From CAYLMG01 sp964493425 (GTDB lineage Bacteria; Planctomycetota; Phycisphaerae; Sedimentisphaerales; Anaerobacaceae), in assembly GCA_964493425.1 (NCBI GenBank), contig CAZBMW010000013.1, positions 1 to 64,000 on the forward strand: a stretch of DNA of 64,000 nucleotides, read 5' to 3'. Positions 27,165-35,587 of this stretch are shown one piece after another (positions within the stretch are counted from its first letter, which is position 1; each line of letters starts with the position of its first letter). The notes beneath the pieces were generated by a model, which saw only the letters and a list, made by a program, of their open reading frames with translations, was not told the origin of the DNA and searched no databases. Made by a program: the position numbers and the translations under genes.

Positions 27165-27848
27165 GTGAATAAAAAACAACTGGCAAGATATATCGACCAT
27201 ACACTGCTAAGCCCAACAGCGACAAGTGACGATATAAAAAGGCTTTGCGAGGAAGCCAAGAAATATGGTTTTTTCTCAGTTTCTGTAAATCAAAGATGGA
27301 TAGGTTTAGCGGCTGAATTACTACACGGCAGCGTCATTAAGGTCGGCAGTGTAGTTAGTTTGCCTTTCGGCTCCGATTCCACAAAGGCGAAAGTCGAGGC
27401 TGCAAGAGATGCTATTTTCACTGGCGCCGACGAGATTGATATGGTAGCTGATTTGGCTGCGATAATAGAAGCCGACAATCACTATTTAGCCAGTCAGTTC
27501 CGCCAGGTTTTGAAAGTCTGTCGTTCTATGAGGCCAGCTGTTGTCTTAAAGGTAATTATCGAGGCGGCAGCGTTAACCGAGCAGCAAAAGCGATTTGCTT
27601 GCGAAATTGCCAACAGGTGCAAGGTCGATTTTGTCAAAACCAGCACCGGCTTCCATCCTGCCGGCGGTGCGACAATTAAAGATGTAAAGCTAATTAAGCA
27701 GTCAGCACCGCACTGCAAGGTAAAAGCGGCAGGTGGTATTAAAACAGTTCAACAGGCTATAGAAATGCTATCAGCCGGCGCTGACAGAATAGGTACCTCC
27801 TCGGGCGTGCAGATTATAGAGCAATTCAGGGCTGGGCAATCGCAATGA
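27165..27848 (+). CDS. deoC: Deoxyribose-phosphate aldolase
   Basis: 227 aa. Splits 2-deoxyribose 5-phosphate to glyceraldehyde 3-phosphate and acetaldehyde. The Schiff-base lysine is K158 in F-V-K-T-S-T-G-F; the supporting residues D92 (E-I-D-M-V) and K187 (K-A-A-G-G-I) are also present. Start is GTG 27165 after AAGG in the end of the previous gene. The stop codon overlaps the next ATG (ATGA), indicating translational coupling with pabB. Confidence 0.95.
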   Translation: MNKKQLARYIDHTLLSPTATSDDIKRLCEEAKKYGFFSVSVNQRWIGLAAELLHGSVIKVGSVVSLPFGSDSTKAKVEAARDAIFTGADEIDMVADLAAIIEADNHYLASQFRQVLKVCRSMRPAVVLKVIIEAAALTEQQKRFACEIANRCKVDFVKTSTGFHPAGGATIKDVKLIKQSAPHCKVKAAGGIKTVQQAIEMLSAGADRIGTSSGVQIIEQFRAGQSQ

Positions 27849-29287
27849 CTACAGAGACACTAATAAAAAGGAGTGAAGAGGTTCTCTGCAAAGTCTTTTA
27901 TAAAAAAATCTGCACATCCATCGACTTAGCCGCACTGAGCGAGGCTTTTGCACGTCAAAGGCTCGCATCAATTCTCGGAGGTAATCCCGCAAAAAAAGAT
28001 GCTGGAAGATTTAGTTACTGGACAGCTGAACCGAAAGAGATTTTCGAATTCAGACCAAAACAAAAAGAGCCGTTCGCGAAATTACATAAAGTTCTGAATA
28101 AATATAAACTCAGTGACAATCCCAGTGATAAGCTGCCTCGAGGAATTTTCGCTGGCGGCTGGATAGGTTACTTCGGCTATGAGCTTGCCCGATACATTGA
28201 AAAGCTGCCGCAAGGTACCATCGACGACCTTCAGTTACCCTTAATTAGATTATGCTTTTATGACAGATTAATCGCCTACGACCATATCGAAAATGCCTTC
28301 TGGCTGATAGCTGTACAACTGCCGACAGATTCACAACAGCCGCAGGAAAAACTGGCTGAGCTCGAGGGCTTTTTAGCAAAGTCAAAGGGAGTTAATTCGA
28401 CTAAACCAGAAGCTACTGATATTGATGATATTGACTTCTCGAAAATCCGGTGCAATATGGATAAGCACTATTATCTTCAAAGTGTCGAGAAGATAAAGCG
28501 CTACATATATGACGGCCAGGTTTACCAAGTCAATTTCTCACAGCGTTTCGAATGTGATTACACAGCCGAACCTATAGAGCTTTTCAACTGGCAGAACCGC
28601 TTCAACCCGAGCGGTTATGCTGCTTATATCGATGGCGGTGAATTTGCTATCGTCTGCGCATCACCGGAGATGTTCATTACAACCAGTAACGGGCTTATCA
28701 GCACAAAGCCTATTAAGGGCACCCGCCCGAGGATAAGTAACATGCCGGATAACAAAAAAATCAATACACAAAACTTTAATGAGCTGGCTTACAGTGAAAA
28801 AGAGCAGGCTGAATTAAATATGATAATCGATTTGGAACGCAATGACCTTGCCAGAATCTGTGTTCCGGGCACAAGACAGGTTGTTCAGCCGCGAACAATT
28901 GAAGCTTACCCGACAATTTTTCACGCCGTCGCCACAGTTGCCGGACAGCTTCGAGAGGATGTTTCTTTTTGCGATGTCCTTCGAGCAATCTTTCCCGGCG
29001 GCTCTATTACAGGTGCACCAAAAGTAAGCGCGATGGAAATAATCGACCAGACAGAGCCCACACACAGAAATATTTACACGGGCAGCATCGGTTTTTTAGG
29101 TCTTGATGGAAATGTCTGTTTGAATATTGCCATACGAACAATTATTATCAAGGCTGGGAGGGCCTATGTGCAGGCCGGTGGAGGCATTGTCGCAGATTCA
29201 GACCCACAGGCTGAATGGGACGAAACGATAACAAAGGCAAAAGCTCTGTTGGCAGGAATTAAAAACATAATGCACCGTGTACACTAA
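27845..29287 (+). CDS. pabB: Aminodeoxychorismate synthase component I
   Basis: 480 aa. Makes 4-amino-4-deoxychorismate for folate synthesis, using ammonia from a PabA-type glutaminase. Chorismate-binding motifs P-I-K-G-T-R-P-R, M-I-D-L-E-R-N-D-L and F-P-G-G-S-I-T-G-A-P-K are intact. The K of P-I-K-G-T is the lysine typical of PabB; TrpE has Ala there (P-I-A-G-T). The pairing with a class IV aminotransferase-fold lyase next door supports PabB over TrpE. No pabA is visible in the window. Confidence 0.9.
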   Translation: MTTETLIKRSEEVLCKVFYKKICTSIDLAALSEAFARQRLASILGGNPAKKDAGRFSYWTAEPKEIFEFRPKQKEPFAKLHKVLNKYKLSDNPSDKLPRGIFAGGWIGYFGYELARYIEKLPQGTIDDLQLPLIRLCFYDRLIAYDHIENAFWLIAVQLPTDSQQPQEKLAELEGFLAKSKGVNSTKPEATDIDDIDFSKIRCNMDKHYYLQSVEKIKRYIYDGQVYQVNFSQRFECDYTAEPIELFNWQNRFNPSGYAAYIDGGEFAIVCASPEMFITTSNGLISTKPIKGTRPRISNMPDNKKINTQNFNELAYSEKEQAELNMIIDLERNDLARICVPGTRQVVQPRTIEAYPTIFHAVATVAGQLREDVSFCDVLRAIFPGGSITGAPKVSAMEIIDQTEPTHRNIYTGSIGFLGLDGNVCLNIAIRTIIIKAGRAYVQAGGGIVADSDPQAEWDETITKAKALLAGIKNIMHRVH

Positions 29288-29314
29288 GTGTTGCGTGAGA
29301 AAACTAAACAGAAA

Positions 29315-30184
29315 ATGGAAAAGGTTTTTTTAAACAACAAGCTGATTGATATTGATAAAGCCTGTATCTCCGTTAAAGATAGCGGTTTTTTGTACGGCTC
29401 AGGCCTGTTCGAAACGATGCGCTGCAATAACGGCGTCGTTTTTTGCCTCGATGAACATCTGGATAGATTATTTGCAAGCGCTGTAAGTCTTTCAATATCA
29501 AACACTTATGTCCGGCAGTTTATAATCGACGCTGTCTACAAAGTTCTTAAAGCAAACGAATTAACAGATGCGCGACTTCGGTTGACACTTACATCGGGTC
29601 CGATGTCTGCTTCAGATGACAAAAACAAATCAACACTGCTCATCACCGCCACCGATTTGCAGCCGTACCCGGCGGAGTATTATCAAAAAGGTGTGCTCGT
29701 AGTGCTGTGTCCTTTCAGGCAGAATGTCACCGAGCCGATTTTCGGCCATAAGACGACAAGCTATTTCTCGCGTATGCTCGCTCTCCAAATAGCTCACCAA
29801 AAAAAAGCTGCGGAAGCTCTGTGGTTTACAACAACAAATATTCTGGCTGAAGGCTGTATCAGCAATGTATTTCTGGTTAAAGATTCTGTTATTTACACAC
29901 CGCTTCTGACAACACCTGTTCTCGCAGGCATCGCCCGCAAAGCCGTTTGCAAAATCTCTGCCGAAAACTCAATAAAACTGGTTGAAAAGAACCTTAGCAT
30001 CGATGATATGCTGGCGGCGGATGAAGTCTTTCTGACAAATGTGATTGTGAAGATTATGCCGGTAAACAGCGTTGAAAAGCACACAGTCGGTAACGGCAAA
30101 GTCGGTCCCGTTACAAAAAAAATGCAAAAGCTGTTCGATAATTATGTCGAGGCCAAATGCAGTAAAAGCCAACCTGCCTCCTGA
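29315..30184 (+). CDS. pabC: Aminodeoxychorismate lyase / class IV aminotransferase
   Basis: About 289 aa from ATG 29315; a GTG directly after the pabB stop (29288) is an alternative start. Fold-type IV PLP enzyme: the PLP lysine sits in F-G-H-K-T-T-S-Y, with S-G-F-L-Y-G-S-G-L-F-E-T-M-R and A-E-G-C-I-S-N-V-F typical of PabC, BCAT and D-amino acid transaminases. Position right after pabB favours release of 4-aminobenzoate and pyruvate from aminodeoxychorismate. A branched-chain or D-Ala transaminase role cannot be excluded by sequence. Confidence 0.8.
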   Translation: MEKVFLNNKLIDIDKACISVKDSGFLYGSGLFETMRCNNGVVFCLDEHLDRLFASAVSLSISNTYVRQFIIDAVYKVLKANELTDARLRLTLTSGPMSASDDKNKSTLLITATDLQPYPAEYYQKGVLVVLCPFRQNVTEPIFGHKTTSYFSRMLALQIAHQKKAAEALWFTTTNILAEGCISNVFLVKDSVIYTPLLTTPVLAGIARKAVCKISAENSIKLVEKNLSIDDMLAADEVFLTNVIVKIMPVNSVEKHTVGNGKVGPVTKKMQKLFDNYVEAKCSKSQPAS

Positions 30185-30284
30185 TTTTTAAAAAACCACT
30201 GCCAATGTTTTCTTGCTAATCAAATCAAATTCGGTATACTTTTTGAATCAGGTTCAGCTGATATTTCGCTGGAGACTACGCAGG

Positions 30285-31394
30285 ATGAAAGTAAAGGATA
30301 TTGCTGAAAAAATTGAGAAGCTGGTCCCGCTCAGGCTCGCCCTCGATTGGGACAACGTGGGATTGCTCATCGGCGATGCCGAAAAAAAGGTTAAAAATGC
30401 ATTACTGACTATTGATATCACCGGTGAAGTTCTGTCCGAAGCCCAAAAGATGAAAACGGATTTAATTATCAGCTATCATCCTGTCATCTGGGACGGCCTA
30501 AAAAAGATAACCTCTGTCGGCTCCAGCAGCGTAGCCTTTAAGTTAATACGTTCTAACATCGCCGTCTTTTCAGTACATACAGCTCTGGATATAGTCGAAG
30601 GTGGTGTAAACGATGCCCTTGCAGAAATTGTAGGAATGAGCGATAGCAAGCCTATAGGCGATTTTGTTGAGGCGGGCGGTGATATGTATAAGCTGGTCGT
30701 TTTCATACCTGTAGGTTCAGCCCAAAAGGTTGCCAACGCAATCTTCAAGGCAGGAGCGGGAGTAATGGGCAACTATAGCCATTGCGGATTCATAGCTCAG
30801 GGACAAGGAAGCTTTCTTCCCCTGGAGGGCTCCGAACCTGCGATCGGTAAAAAGGGAAGGCTTGAAAAGGTAACCGAAATGAGGTTCGAGACGATTGTAC
30901 CTGCAGAGAAACTAAATGACGCAATAACAGCAATGAAAAAAGCACATCCATACGAAGTGCCCGCCTTCGATTGTTTCAGACTTTATAATGAGCGCAGCAA
31001 GTTTGGGCTGGGCAGGATCGGCAAGCTTACAAAACCTACACAGCTTGGCAAAATTATCACAAAGATTAAAAAACAGACTGGCGCGAAAGCAGTCAGCATT
31101 GTGGGAAGGGAAAAAAAGCTTGTGAGAACAGCCGCCGTTTGTGCAGGCTACTGCGGCAAAATAATCAATCAGGTCATCGCCGCAAAAGCCGACTTGTATC
31201 TGACCGGCGAACTAAAACACCACCAGGCTCTGGCTGCACAACAGGCAAATATTACCTGCCTGTGTCTCAGCCATAGCGTCTCGGAAAGATTTATACTGAG
31301 AAAATTTGCTAAACGGCTGCAAAAAATTCTCGGTGAGGTAAAAATCAGGATAAGCAAAAAAGATAAGGACCCTTTTAAGTGGATTCAGCTATGA
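30285..31394 (+). CDS. Nif3-like dinuclear metal-centre protein (DUF34)
   Basis: About 369 aa from ATG 30285, after GGAG at 30271-30274; an in-frame TTG at 30213 is rejected. Metal ligands: the H in I-S-Y-H-P-V-I-W, H-T-A-L-D, and a C-terminal S-H-S-V-S-E. A central PII-like insert (Y-K-L-V-V-F-I-P-V-G) makes it the long form. L-T-G-E-L-K-H-H-Q-A-L is a family signature. Often mis-named GTP cyclohydrolase I type 2; the true function is unsettled. Its stop overlaps scpB (ATGA). Confidence 0.9.
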   Translation: MKVKDIAEKIEKLVPLRLALDWDNVGLLIGDAEKKVKNALLTIDITGEVLSEAQKMKTDLIISYHPVIWDGLKKITSVGSSSVAFKLIRSNIAVFSVHTALDIVEGGVNDALAEIVGMSDSKPIGDFVEAGGDMYKLVVFIPVGSAQKVANAIFKAGAGVMGNYSHCGFIAQGQGSFLPLEGSEPAIGKKGRLEKVTEMRFETIVPAEKLNDAITAMKKAHPYEVPAFDCFRLYNERSKFGLGRIGKLTKPTQLGKIITKIKKQTGAKAVSIVGREKKLVRTAAVCAGYCGKIINQVIAAKADLYLTGELKHHQALAAQQANITCLCLSHSVSERFILRKFAKRLQKILGEVKIRISKKDKDPFKWIQL

Positions 31395-32047
31395 CAGAAG
31401 AGTATAAAGAGCAAATCGAAGATCAGGATATTTCACAAGACAAAAAGGAAATTCACCAGGAGAACGAGGAAACAAAAGAGCCTCCTGAAGAAAGAAAATA
31501 TGAAAATATGCAGAGTTGCAACGAGGACGAAATAACACTCGAGTCGGTTGTAGAAGCGCTTCTTTTTGCTTCCGATGAGCCTTTAAGTGCTAACCGTCTT
31601 GCCGGCATTACCGAAACTTCAGTAAAGCAGGTCAACCGGCACATAGATAACCTGAACAAAAAATACACATCGAATAAAAACGCTTTCAGAATAGAGAAAA
31701 TTGCCGGCGGATACCAGATGATGACGCTCAGTGACTACAATCACTGGCTCAAAAAGCTGCTTCGCGCCCGCAGTGACAGTAAACTAAGTGCGGCCGCTCT
31801 GGAAACACTTGCGATTATTGCATATAAGCAGCCCGTCATCCGCGCTGATATAGAGGCGATAAGAGGCGTTCAGGCGGGCGAGCTGATTCGCTCTCTTATG
31901 TACAAGGGACTGGTTAAAATCGTTGGCAGAGCCGAGGTCCTCGGAAGGCCGATGTTATACGGAACAACAAAGAAATTTTTGGAAGTATTCGGATTAAATT
32001 CATTAAAAGATTTGCCGAAAGTTGAGGAGCTCAAAAAACCCGAATAG
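31391..32047 (+). CDS. scpB: Segregation and condensation protein B
   Basis: About 218 aa from ATG 31391, which overlaps the previous stop; GTG 31379 is an alternative. Winged-helix kleisin partner of SMC-ScpA in chromosome condensation. The signature V-E-A-L-L-F-A-S-D-E-P-L and the conserved E-T-L-A-I-I-A-Y-K-Q-P-V-I-R-A-D-I-E, I-R-G-V are present. The first 45 residues are an acidic, low-complexity extension not usual for the family. No scpA is in the window. Confidence 0.92.
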   Translation: MTEEYKEQIEDQDISQDKKEIHQENEETKEPPEERKYENMQSCNEDEITLESVVEALLFASDEPLSANRLAGITETSVKQVNRHIDNLNKKYTSNKNAFRIEKIAGGYQMMTLSDYNHWLKKLLRARSDSKLSAAALETLAIIAYKQPVIRADIEAIRGVQAGELIRSLMYKGLVKIVGRAEVLGRPMLYGTTKKFLEVFGLNSLKDLPKVEELKKPE

Positions 32048-32104
32048 TAAAGATTATTTGTGAGCCTTTCTTCGCCTTTACAGACAAAAACCTAACTTCT
32101 TTAA

Positions 32105-32292
32105 TCATTGTCTAAGTGCAATGATAGGGTCAACCTTTGCAGCACGGATGGCAGGATAGATACCCGTTAGGATTAAAAATATGACTGCACTAAGACAAAG
32201 CCACCAGAGGAAGCTAAAATAGTCAATGCAAGGGATACCCCTCCCATGCCAACGGCCTTTATAATTCCAATCTCGGGATAAAGCACATAATC
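32105..32292 (-). pseudogene. Relic of a MacB/FtsX-like ABC transporter permease C-terminus
   Basis: Read leftward, 32292-32245 gives Y-P-E-I-G-I-I-K-A-V-G-M, the cytoplasmic-loop signature of MacB-type permeases. In a different frame, about 32212-32105 gives the last helix and tail, ending Y-P-A-I-R-A-A-K-V-D-P-I-I-A-L-R-Q and a stop. The normally roughly 80-residue section between is missing and the frame is broken. No intact permease or ATPase partner is present. Confidence 0.7.
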
Positions 32293-32399
32293 AAGATGGG
32301 AGTTTAGTCAAATATACACCTGCGGTTGATGCAGTAATGCGCACTTTGCCAACAAATTCGGCGAGGACGAATAAAATTGAGGGATAATTGGCTTGCTAA

Positions 32400-33326
32400 A
32401 TGACTTTGATTATGGTATGGGAGAAGTGGCAATCGAAACTAGGCTTCAAGGCGACAATTCAAATGTATAAATCATTTTGGATAATAGTTTCGGCAATAGC
32501 AGCTGTAACTGTATTACTTGCCACTAACTTATCGCGAGATGCTAATCATAATAAGAAAGGACAAATGCAAGAAGTCGAACCAAACAATTCAATGGACGAT
32601 GCAAATAATATCAATATAACAGTGATATTCGATAATAATCCTTATAAGGAAGGACTCGAGACTTTCTGGGGTTTTTCCTGCGTTATAAGCGGCACAGAGA
32701 ACACTATTCTTTTCGATACAGGAGGTGATGGAAAGCTGCTACTTGAGAATATGTCAAAAATGGGGATTGATGCTAACAGTATTGAAACAGTCGTTCTCTC
32801 TCATATACATGGTGACCATACCGGCGGGCTGGAAGTGTTTCTTCAAAAGAACCCGAAAGTTTGTGTTTACCTGCCCAAGTCATTTCCAAAAAGGTTTAAA
32901 GAAATTGTTACCTCTTACGGAGCCAAATTTGTTGAAGTAGAAAAAAACGCAAAGATTTGCAAAAACGTCTATTCAACAGGACAACTGGGTACACTGATAA
33001 AAGAGCAGGGATTAGTTATACAAACGGCAAAAGGTTTGATAATAATTACCGGCTGCGCCCATCCTGGTATTGTCAAAATGGTGGAAGCATCAAAGGATTT
33101 ATTTAATGAGCGGATTCTGTTAGTTATGGGCGGATTCCACCTGGAATGGGCAACAAGAGGTAAAGTCGAAAGAATTATAACAGCCTTTAAAAATCTAAAC
33201 GTTAAATACGTCGGACCTTGTCATTGCACAGGCGATAAGGCAAGAATCCTTTTTGAAAAGCACTTTGCCAAGAACTATATAAATATTGGAGCCGGCAAGA
33301 TTGTAGCAATCAAAGGCTTGCAATAA
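32400..33326 (+). CDS. Metallo-beta-lactamase-fold hydrolase, membrane-anchored or exported
   Basis: 308 aa from ATG 32400 or 287 aa from ATG 32463; neither has a well-spaced ribosome site. From ATG 32463 a signal/anchor segment follows (W-I-I-V-S-A-I-A-A-V-T-V-L-L-A). The metal-binding S-H-I-H-G-D-H-T-G-G-L is intact, followed by G-C-A-H-P-G-I and G-G-F-H-L. This arrangement resembles the family annotated as dihydropterin-phosphate (RFA-P) synthase-like MBL proteins. The exported form is unusual for that family and the reaction is unknown. Confidence 0.8.
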   Translation: MTLIMVWEKWQSKLGFKATIQMYKSFWIIVSAIAAVTVLLATNLSRDANHNKKGQMQEVEPNNSMDDANNINITVIFDNNPYKEGLETFWGFSCVISGTENTILFDTGGDGKLLLENMSKMGIDANSIETVVLSHIHGDHTGGLEVFLQKNPKVCVYLPKSFPKRFKEIVTSYGAKFVEVEKNAKICKNVYSTGQLGTLIKEQGLVIQTAKGLIIITGCAHPGIVKMVEASKDLFNERILLVMGGFHLEWATRGKVERIITAFKNLNVKYVGPCHCTGDKARILFEKHFAKNYINIGAGKIVAIKGLQ

Positions 33327-33392
33327 GTCCCGTGTTTTAACAGAAGGATTAATTCCGAGCTCACATTTTTTTAAGTTCAGTAAAACTATGTA

Positions 33393-33869
33393 ATGGAAGC
33401 CATAAATTACAAACCAATCGGCGTAATCCATTCTCGATTTAAAGAAAGCACCGGTATTCCCCGCCAGGCTGTGGGCGCTTCAGATGAAAAAGGGCAAATC
33501 GAAATATTCGATGAGTTTTCTGAAGGGCTCAAAGATTTAGGTGGCTTTAGTCATATTGTAGTAGTTTTTCACATGCACCTCGTTTCGAAGCCCAGCCTTA
33601 AAGCCTGTCCGCCATGGGATGGCAAAGAACATGGCGTTTTTGCTACACGAAGCCCATATCGGCCAAATCCTATCGGGGTATCGGTTGTTCGCCTTGAAAG
33701 TATTGAGCAGAACATTTTGCATATATCGGGCGTCGATATGGCTGATGGTACTCCTGTTTTAGATATAAAATCCTACATTCCCGACTTGAATCCAAAAGAT
33801 GACATTAGAATCGGCTGGTTGACCGATAAGGTCGAAGGAATGAATAAAAGCAAATCAGGCGATCGTTAA
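33393..33869 (+). CDS. trmO: tRNA (t6A37) N6-methyltransferase, TrmO/UPF0066 family
   Basis: 158 aa, single beta-barrel domain that uses SAM to methylate N6-threonylcarbamoyladenosine in tRNA-Thr in E. coli. Family motifs: P-I-G-V-I-H-S-R-F, G-I-P-R-Q, G-F-S-H-I, F-A-T-R-S-P-Y-R-P-N-P-I-G and D-x-L-D-I-K-S-Y-I-P. It is the short form, as in archaeal and many anaerobe homologues, without the C-terminal domain of E. coli TrmO (235 aa). Confidence 0.88.
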   Translation: MEAINYKPIGVIHSRFKESTGIPRQAVGASDEKGQIEIFDEFSEGLKDLGGFSHIVVVFHMHLVSKPSLKACPPWDGKEHGVFATRSPYRPNPIGVSVVRLESIEQNILHISGVDMADGTPVLDIKSYIPDLNPKDDIRIGWLTDKVEGMNKSKSGDR

Positions 33870-33898
33870 CCTGCACAGTTGAATTTTCGAGATATTCC

Positions 33899-34093
33899 AT
33901 GGCATGCAAATGGTATAGCTTGTATCCATTAAGAAAGTTCGAAAAAGAAGGGAAGTTAGGTAACTTCTGGGCGCAAAATTATTGTAAATCCGAAAATAAC
34001 TGGAAAAACTGCATGAGACACCAATTAGAGGAGAAAGGAATTGCTCACCCTGATAATATGCTGCCTAATGGACGGATGAAAACCAGTTTTTAG
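33899..34093 (+). CDS. Small conserved-looking Cys/Trp protein
   Basis: 64 aa, function unknown. It reads C-K-W-Y near the start, Y-C at about 29, C at about 38, then E-E-K-G-I-A-H-P-D-N-M-L-P-N-G. The Cys, Trp and His-Pro-Asp-x-M-L-P spacing looks like a small metal-binding or Fe-S-like protein and not random sequence. It lies 29 bases after trmO and its end overlaps the end of the leftward NifX-like gene by 4 bases. Confidence 0.55.
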   Translation: MACKWYSLYPLRKFEKEGKLGNFWAQNYCKSENNWKNCMRHQLEEKGIAHPDNMLPNGRMKTSF

Positions 34094-34428
34094 TGGTCAC
34101 AAATGTTATCTCCTGTTTCAAGCTTGTCTTGCAAATAAGCTGATACGAGGTTTTCCGGTGAATCACCTGACGCGCCAATAACGACTTTAATGTCATTCTG
34201 GGCAAATAATTGCTGCGCCCGCTGACCCATTCCACCGGCAATAATAACGCTGACATTATTTTCACTCAACCACTTCGGCAGCACACCAGGCGCATGAGGT
34301 GGAGAAGTTTCATCTTTTCTGTTTATCACTTTTCTGACGCTTTCATCGATATCAAAGATTGCAAACCGGTCACAATGGCCAAAATGAAGACTTAACTTTC
34401 CTTGTGCTAATGGGATTGCTACTCGCAT
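34090..34428 (-). CDS. NifX/NifB-type Fe-Mo cofactor-binding domain protein (copy 1)
   Basis: 112 aa, single dinitrogenase iron-molybdenum cofactor (Nitro_FeMo-Co) domain, cytoplasmic. Pattern: M-R-V-A-I-P, S-L-H-F-G-H-C-D-R-F-A-I-F-D, then I-I-A-G-G-M-G-Q-R-A and I-K-V-V-I-G-A. H and C in G-H-C are candidate metal ligands, and the tail ends in C-D-H. Last gene of the leftward cluster, 40 bases after the Mrp ATPase; the Orp-Mrp pairing is typical of ORP loci. Confidence 0.88.
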   Translation of the reverse strand: MRVAIPLAQGKLSLHFGHCDRFAIFDIDESVRKVINRKDETSPPHAPGVLPKWLSENNVSVIIAGGMGQRAQQLFAQNDIKVVIGASGDSPENLVSAYLQDKLETGDNICDH

Positions 34429-34468
34429 AGTAAAATACTCCTAAAGTTTACTTTTTCAGTTTCTCTAT

Positions 34469-35317
34469 TTACCCCAAATCCACAAAAGGCAAGATACTCT
34501 GATTAAAAGCGTGGGCCGTTTGGCTGTCTTTATATTTTTGAATGTAGGGCTTGCCGGAATCACAGGCATCAACAATCCCAGGGTCAATAGGTATTCGTCC
34601 AAGAAACGGCACCGCCATTTCTCCGGCCATTTTTTCTCCACCGCCTGACTTAAATATATCAGTTCTATGGCCACACTTGGGACAGATAAAACCGCTCATA
34701 TTTTCCAGTACGCCTATAACCGGCAAATTCAAATTTCGGCAGAAGGTAATGCACTTGCGAACGTCAGACAGTGCCATCTCCTGAGGGGTGGTAACTATAA
34801 CAGCGCCATCGGCTTTTTCCAAAAGCTGGACTACGGAAAGAGGCTCATCACCAGTACCAGGCGGACTGTCGACAATCAGAAAGTCCAGATTGCCCCACCG
34901 CACATCCTTGAGGAATTGTTTTATCATATGATATTTCATCGGCCCTCTCCATATCACAGCATCGTCACTACCTCGCAGCAGAAAACCTATACTCATTACC
35001 TTGAGATTTTCCGATACCTCTACAGGCAGCAGAGCTTCTCCGTCCGTTTGAAGAGCAGTTCCTTCCAGATTAAGCACCTTAGGAATACTCGGCCCATGAA
35101 TATCAATGTCAAGAAGCCCAACTTTTTTACCCTCAAGAAACAGAGATATCGCCAAATTAACCGCGACGGTACTTTTGCCAACGCCGCCTTTGCCGGAAAG
35201 AATGAGTATCTTGTGTTTTATCTTCGCCATTTGCAGACGGATTTGAGTTTGTTCAATTTCCATCTGTTTTTTCATTTGCTCCTGCTGTGTCTGGGGTGTT
35301 TGTTCCGGCATATTCAT
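34469..35317 (-). CDS. Mrp/ApbC-type P-loop ATPase (Fe-S cluster carrier)
   Basis: 282 aa. Deviant Walker A G-K-G-G-V-G-K-S-T (about residues 41-49), D-I-D-I-H-G-P-S-I-P, S-P-P-G-T-G-D-E. The paired cysteines I-C-P-K-C-G (about 224) bridge the dimer through a [4Fe-4S] cluster in Mrp/NBP35 proteins. A Gln/Met-rich coiled N-terminus (30 residues) replaces the DUF59 domain found in many Mrp proteins. Neighbour of a NifX-like protein, as MrpORP is of ORP in Desulfovibrio. Confidence 0.92.
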   Translation of the reverse strand: MNMPEQTPQTQQEQMKKQMEIEQTQIRLQMAKIKHKILILSGKGGVGKSTVAVNLAISLFLEGKKVGLLDIDIHGPSIPKVLNLEGTALQTDGEALLPVEVSENLKVMSIGFLLRGSDDAVIWRGPMKYHMIKQFLKDVRWGNLDFLIVDSPPGTGDEPLSVVQLLEKADGAVIVTTPQEMALSDVRKCITFCRNLNLPVIGVLENMSGFICPKCGHRTDIFKSGGGEKMAGEMAVPFLGRIPIDPGIVDACDSGKPYIQKYKDSQTAHAFNQSILPFVDLG

Positions 35318-35323
35318 TTCCTT

Positions 35324-35587
35324 TTAAAGTTTCTCTTTTTCAGCTCTGTTTGGGCAGGCATTTGATACTTTCATATCCATCGCAATGTCATATTTTTCAG
35401 CTACTTTCCCGAAAGCTTCTTGCACACATGCAAATACGAGCTCTGATTCTCCAACAACAAAACTACTCATTACTCCTATTTCAACCTTTATACCTTTGTT
35501 CTTTAATATTCTACAAAACTCGTCGATAGGCTCAGAAAGAGACTTAGTCTTCAAGGGATAAATACTTATTTCCGCCTGGATTTTCAT
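35324..35587 (-). CDS. YkoF/MTH1187-type thiamine-binding family protein
   Basis: 87 aa. Ferredoxin-like fold of the UPF0045/DUF77 group: A-E-I-S-I-Y-P-L at the start, V-E-I-G-V-M-S-S-F-V-V-G-E in the centre. Relatives bind thiamine or hydroxymethylpyrimidine. It begins inside the end of the methyltransferase gene (4-base overlap) and ends 6 bases before the Mrp gene, so it is translated within the operon. Its part in a metal-cofactor cluster is unclear. Confidence 0.75.
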   Translation of the reverse strand: MKIQAEISIYPLKTKSLSEPIDEFCRILKNKGIKVEIGVMSSFVVGESELVFACVQEAFGKVAEKYDIAMDMKVSNACPNRAEKEKL

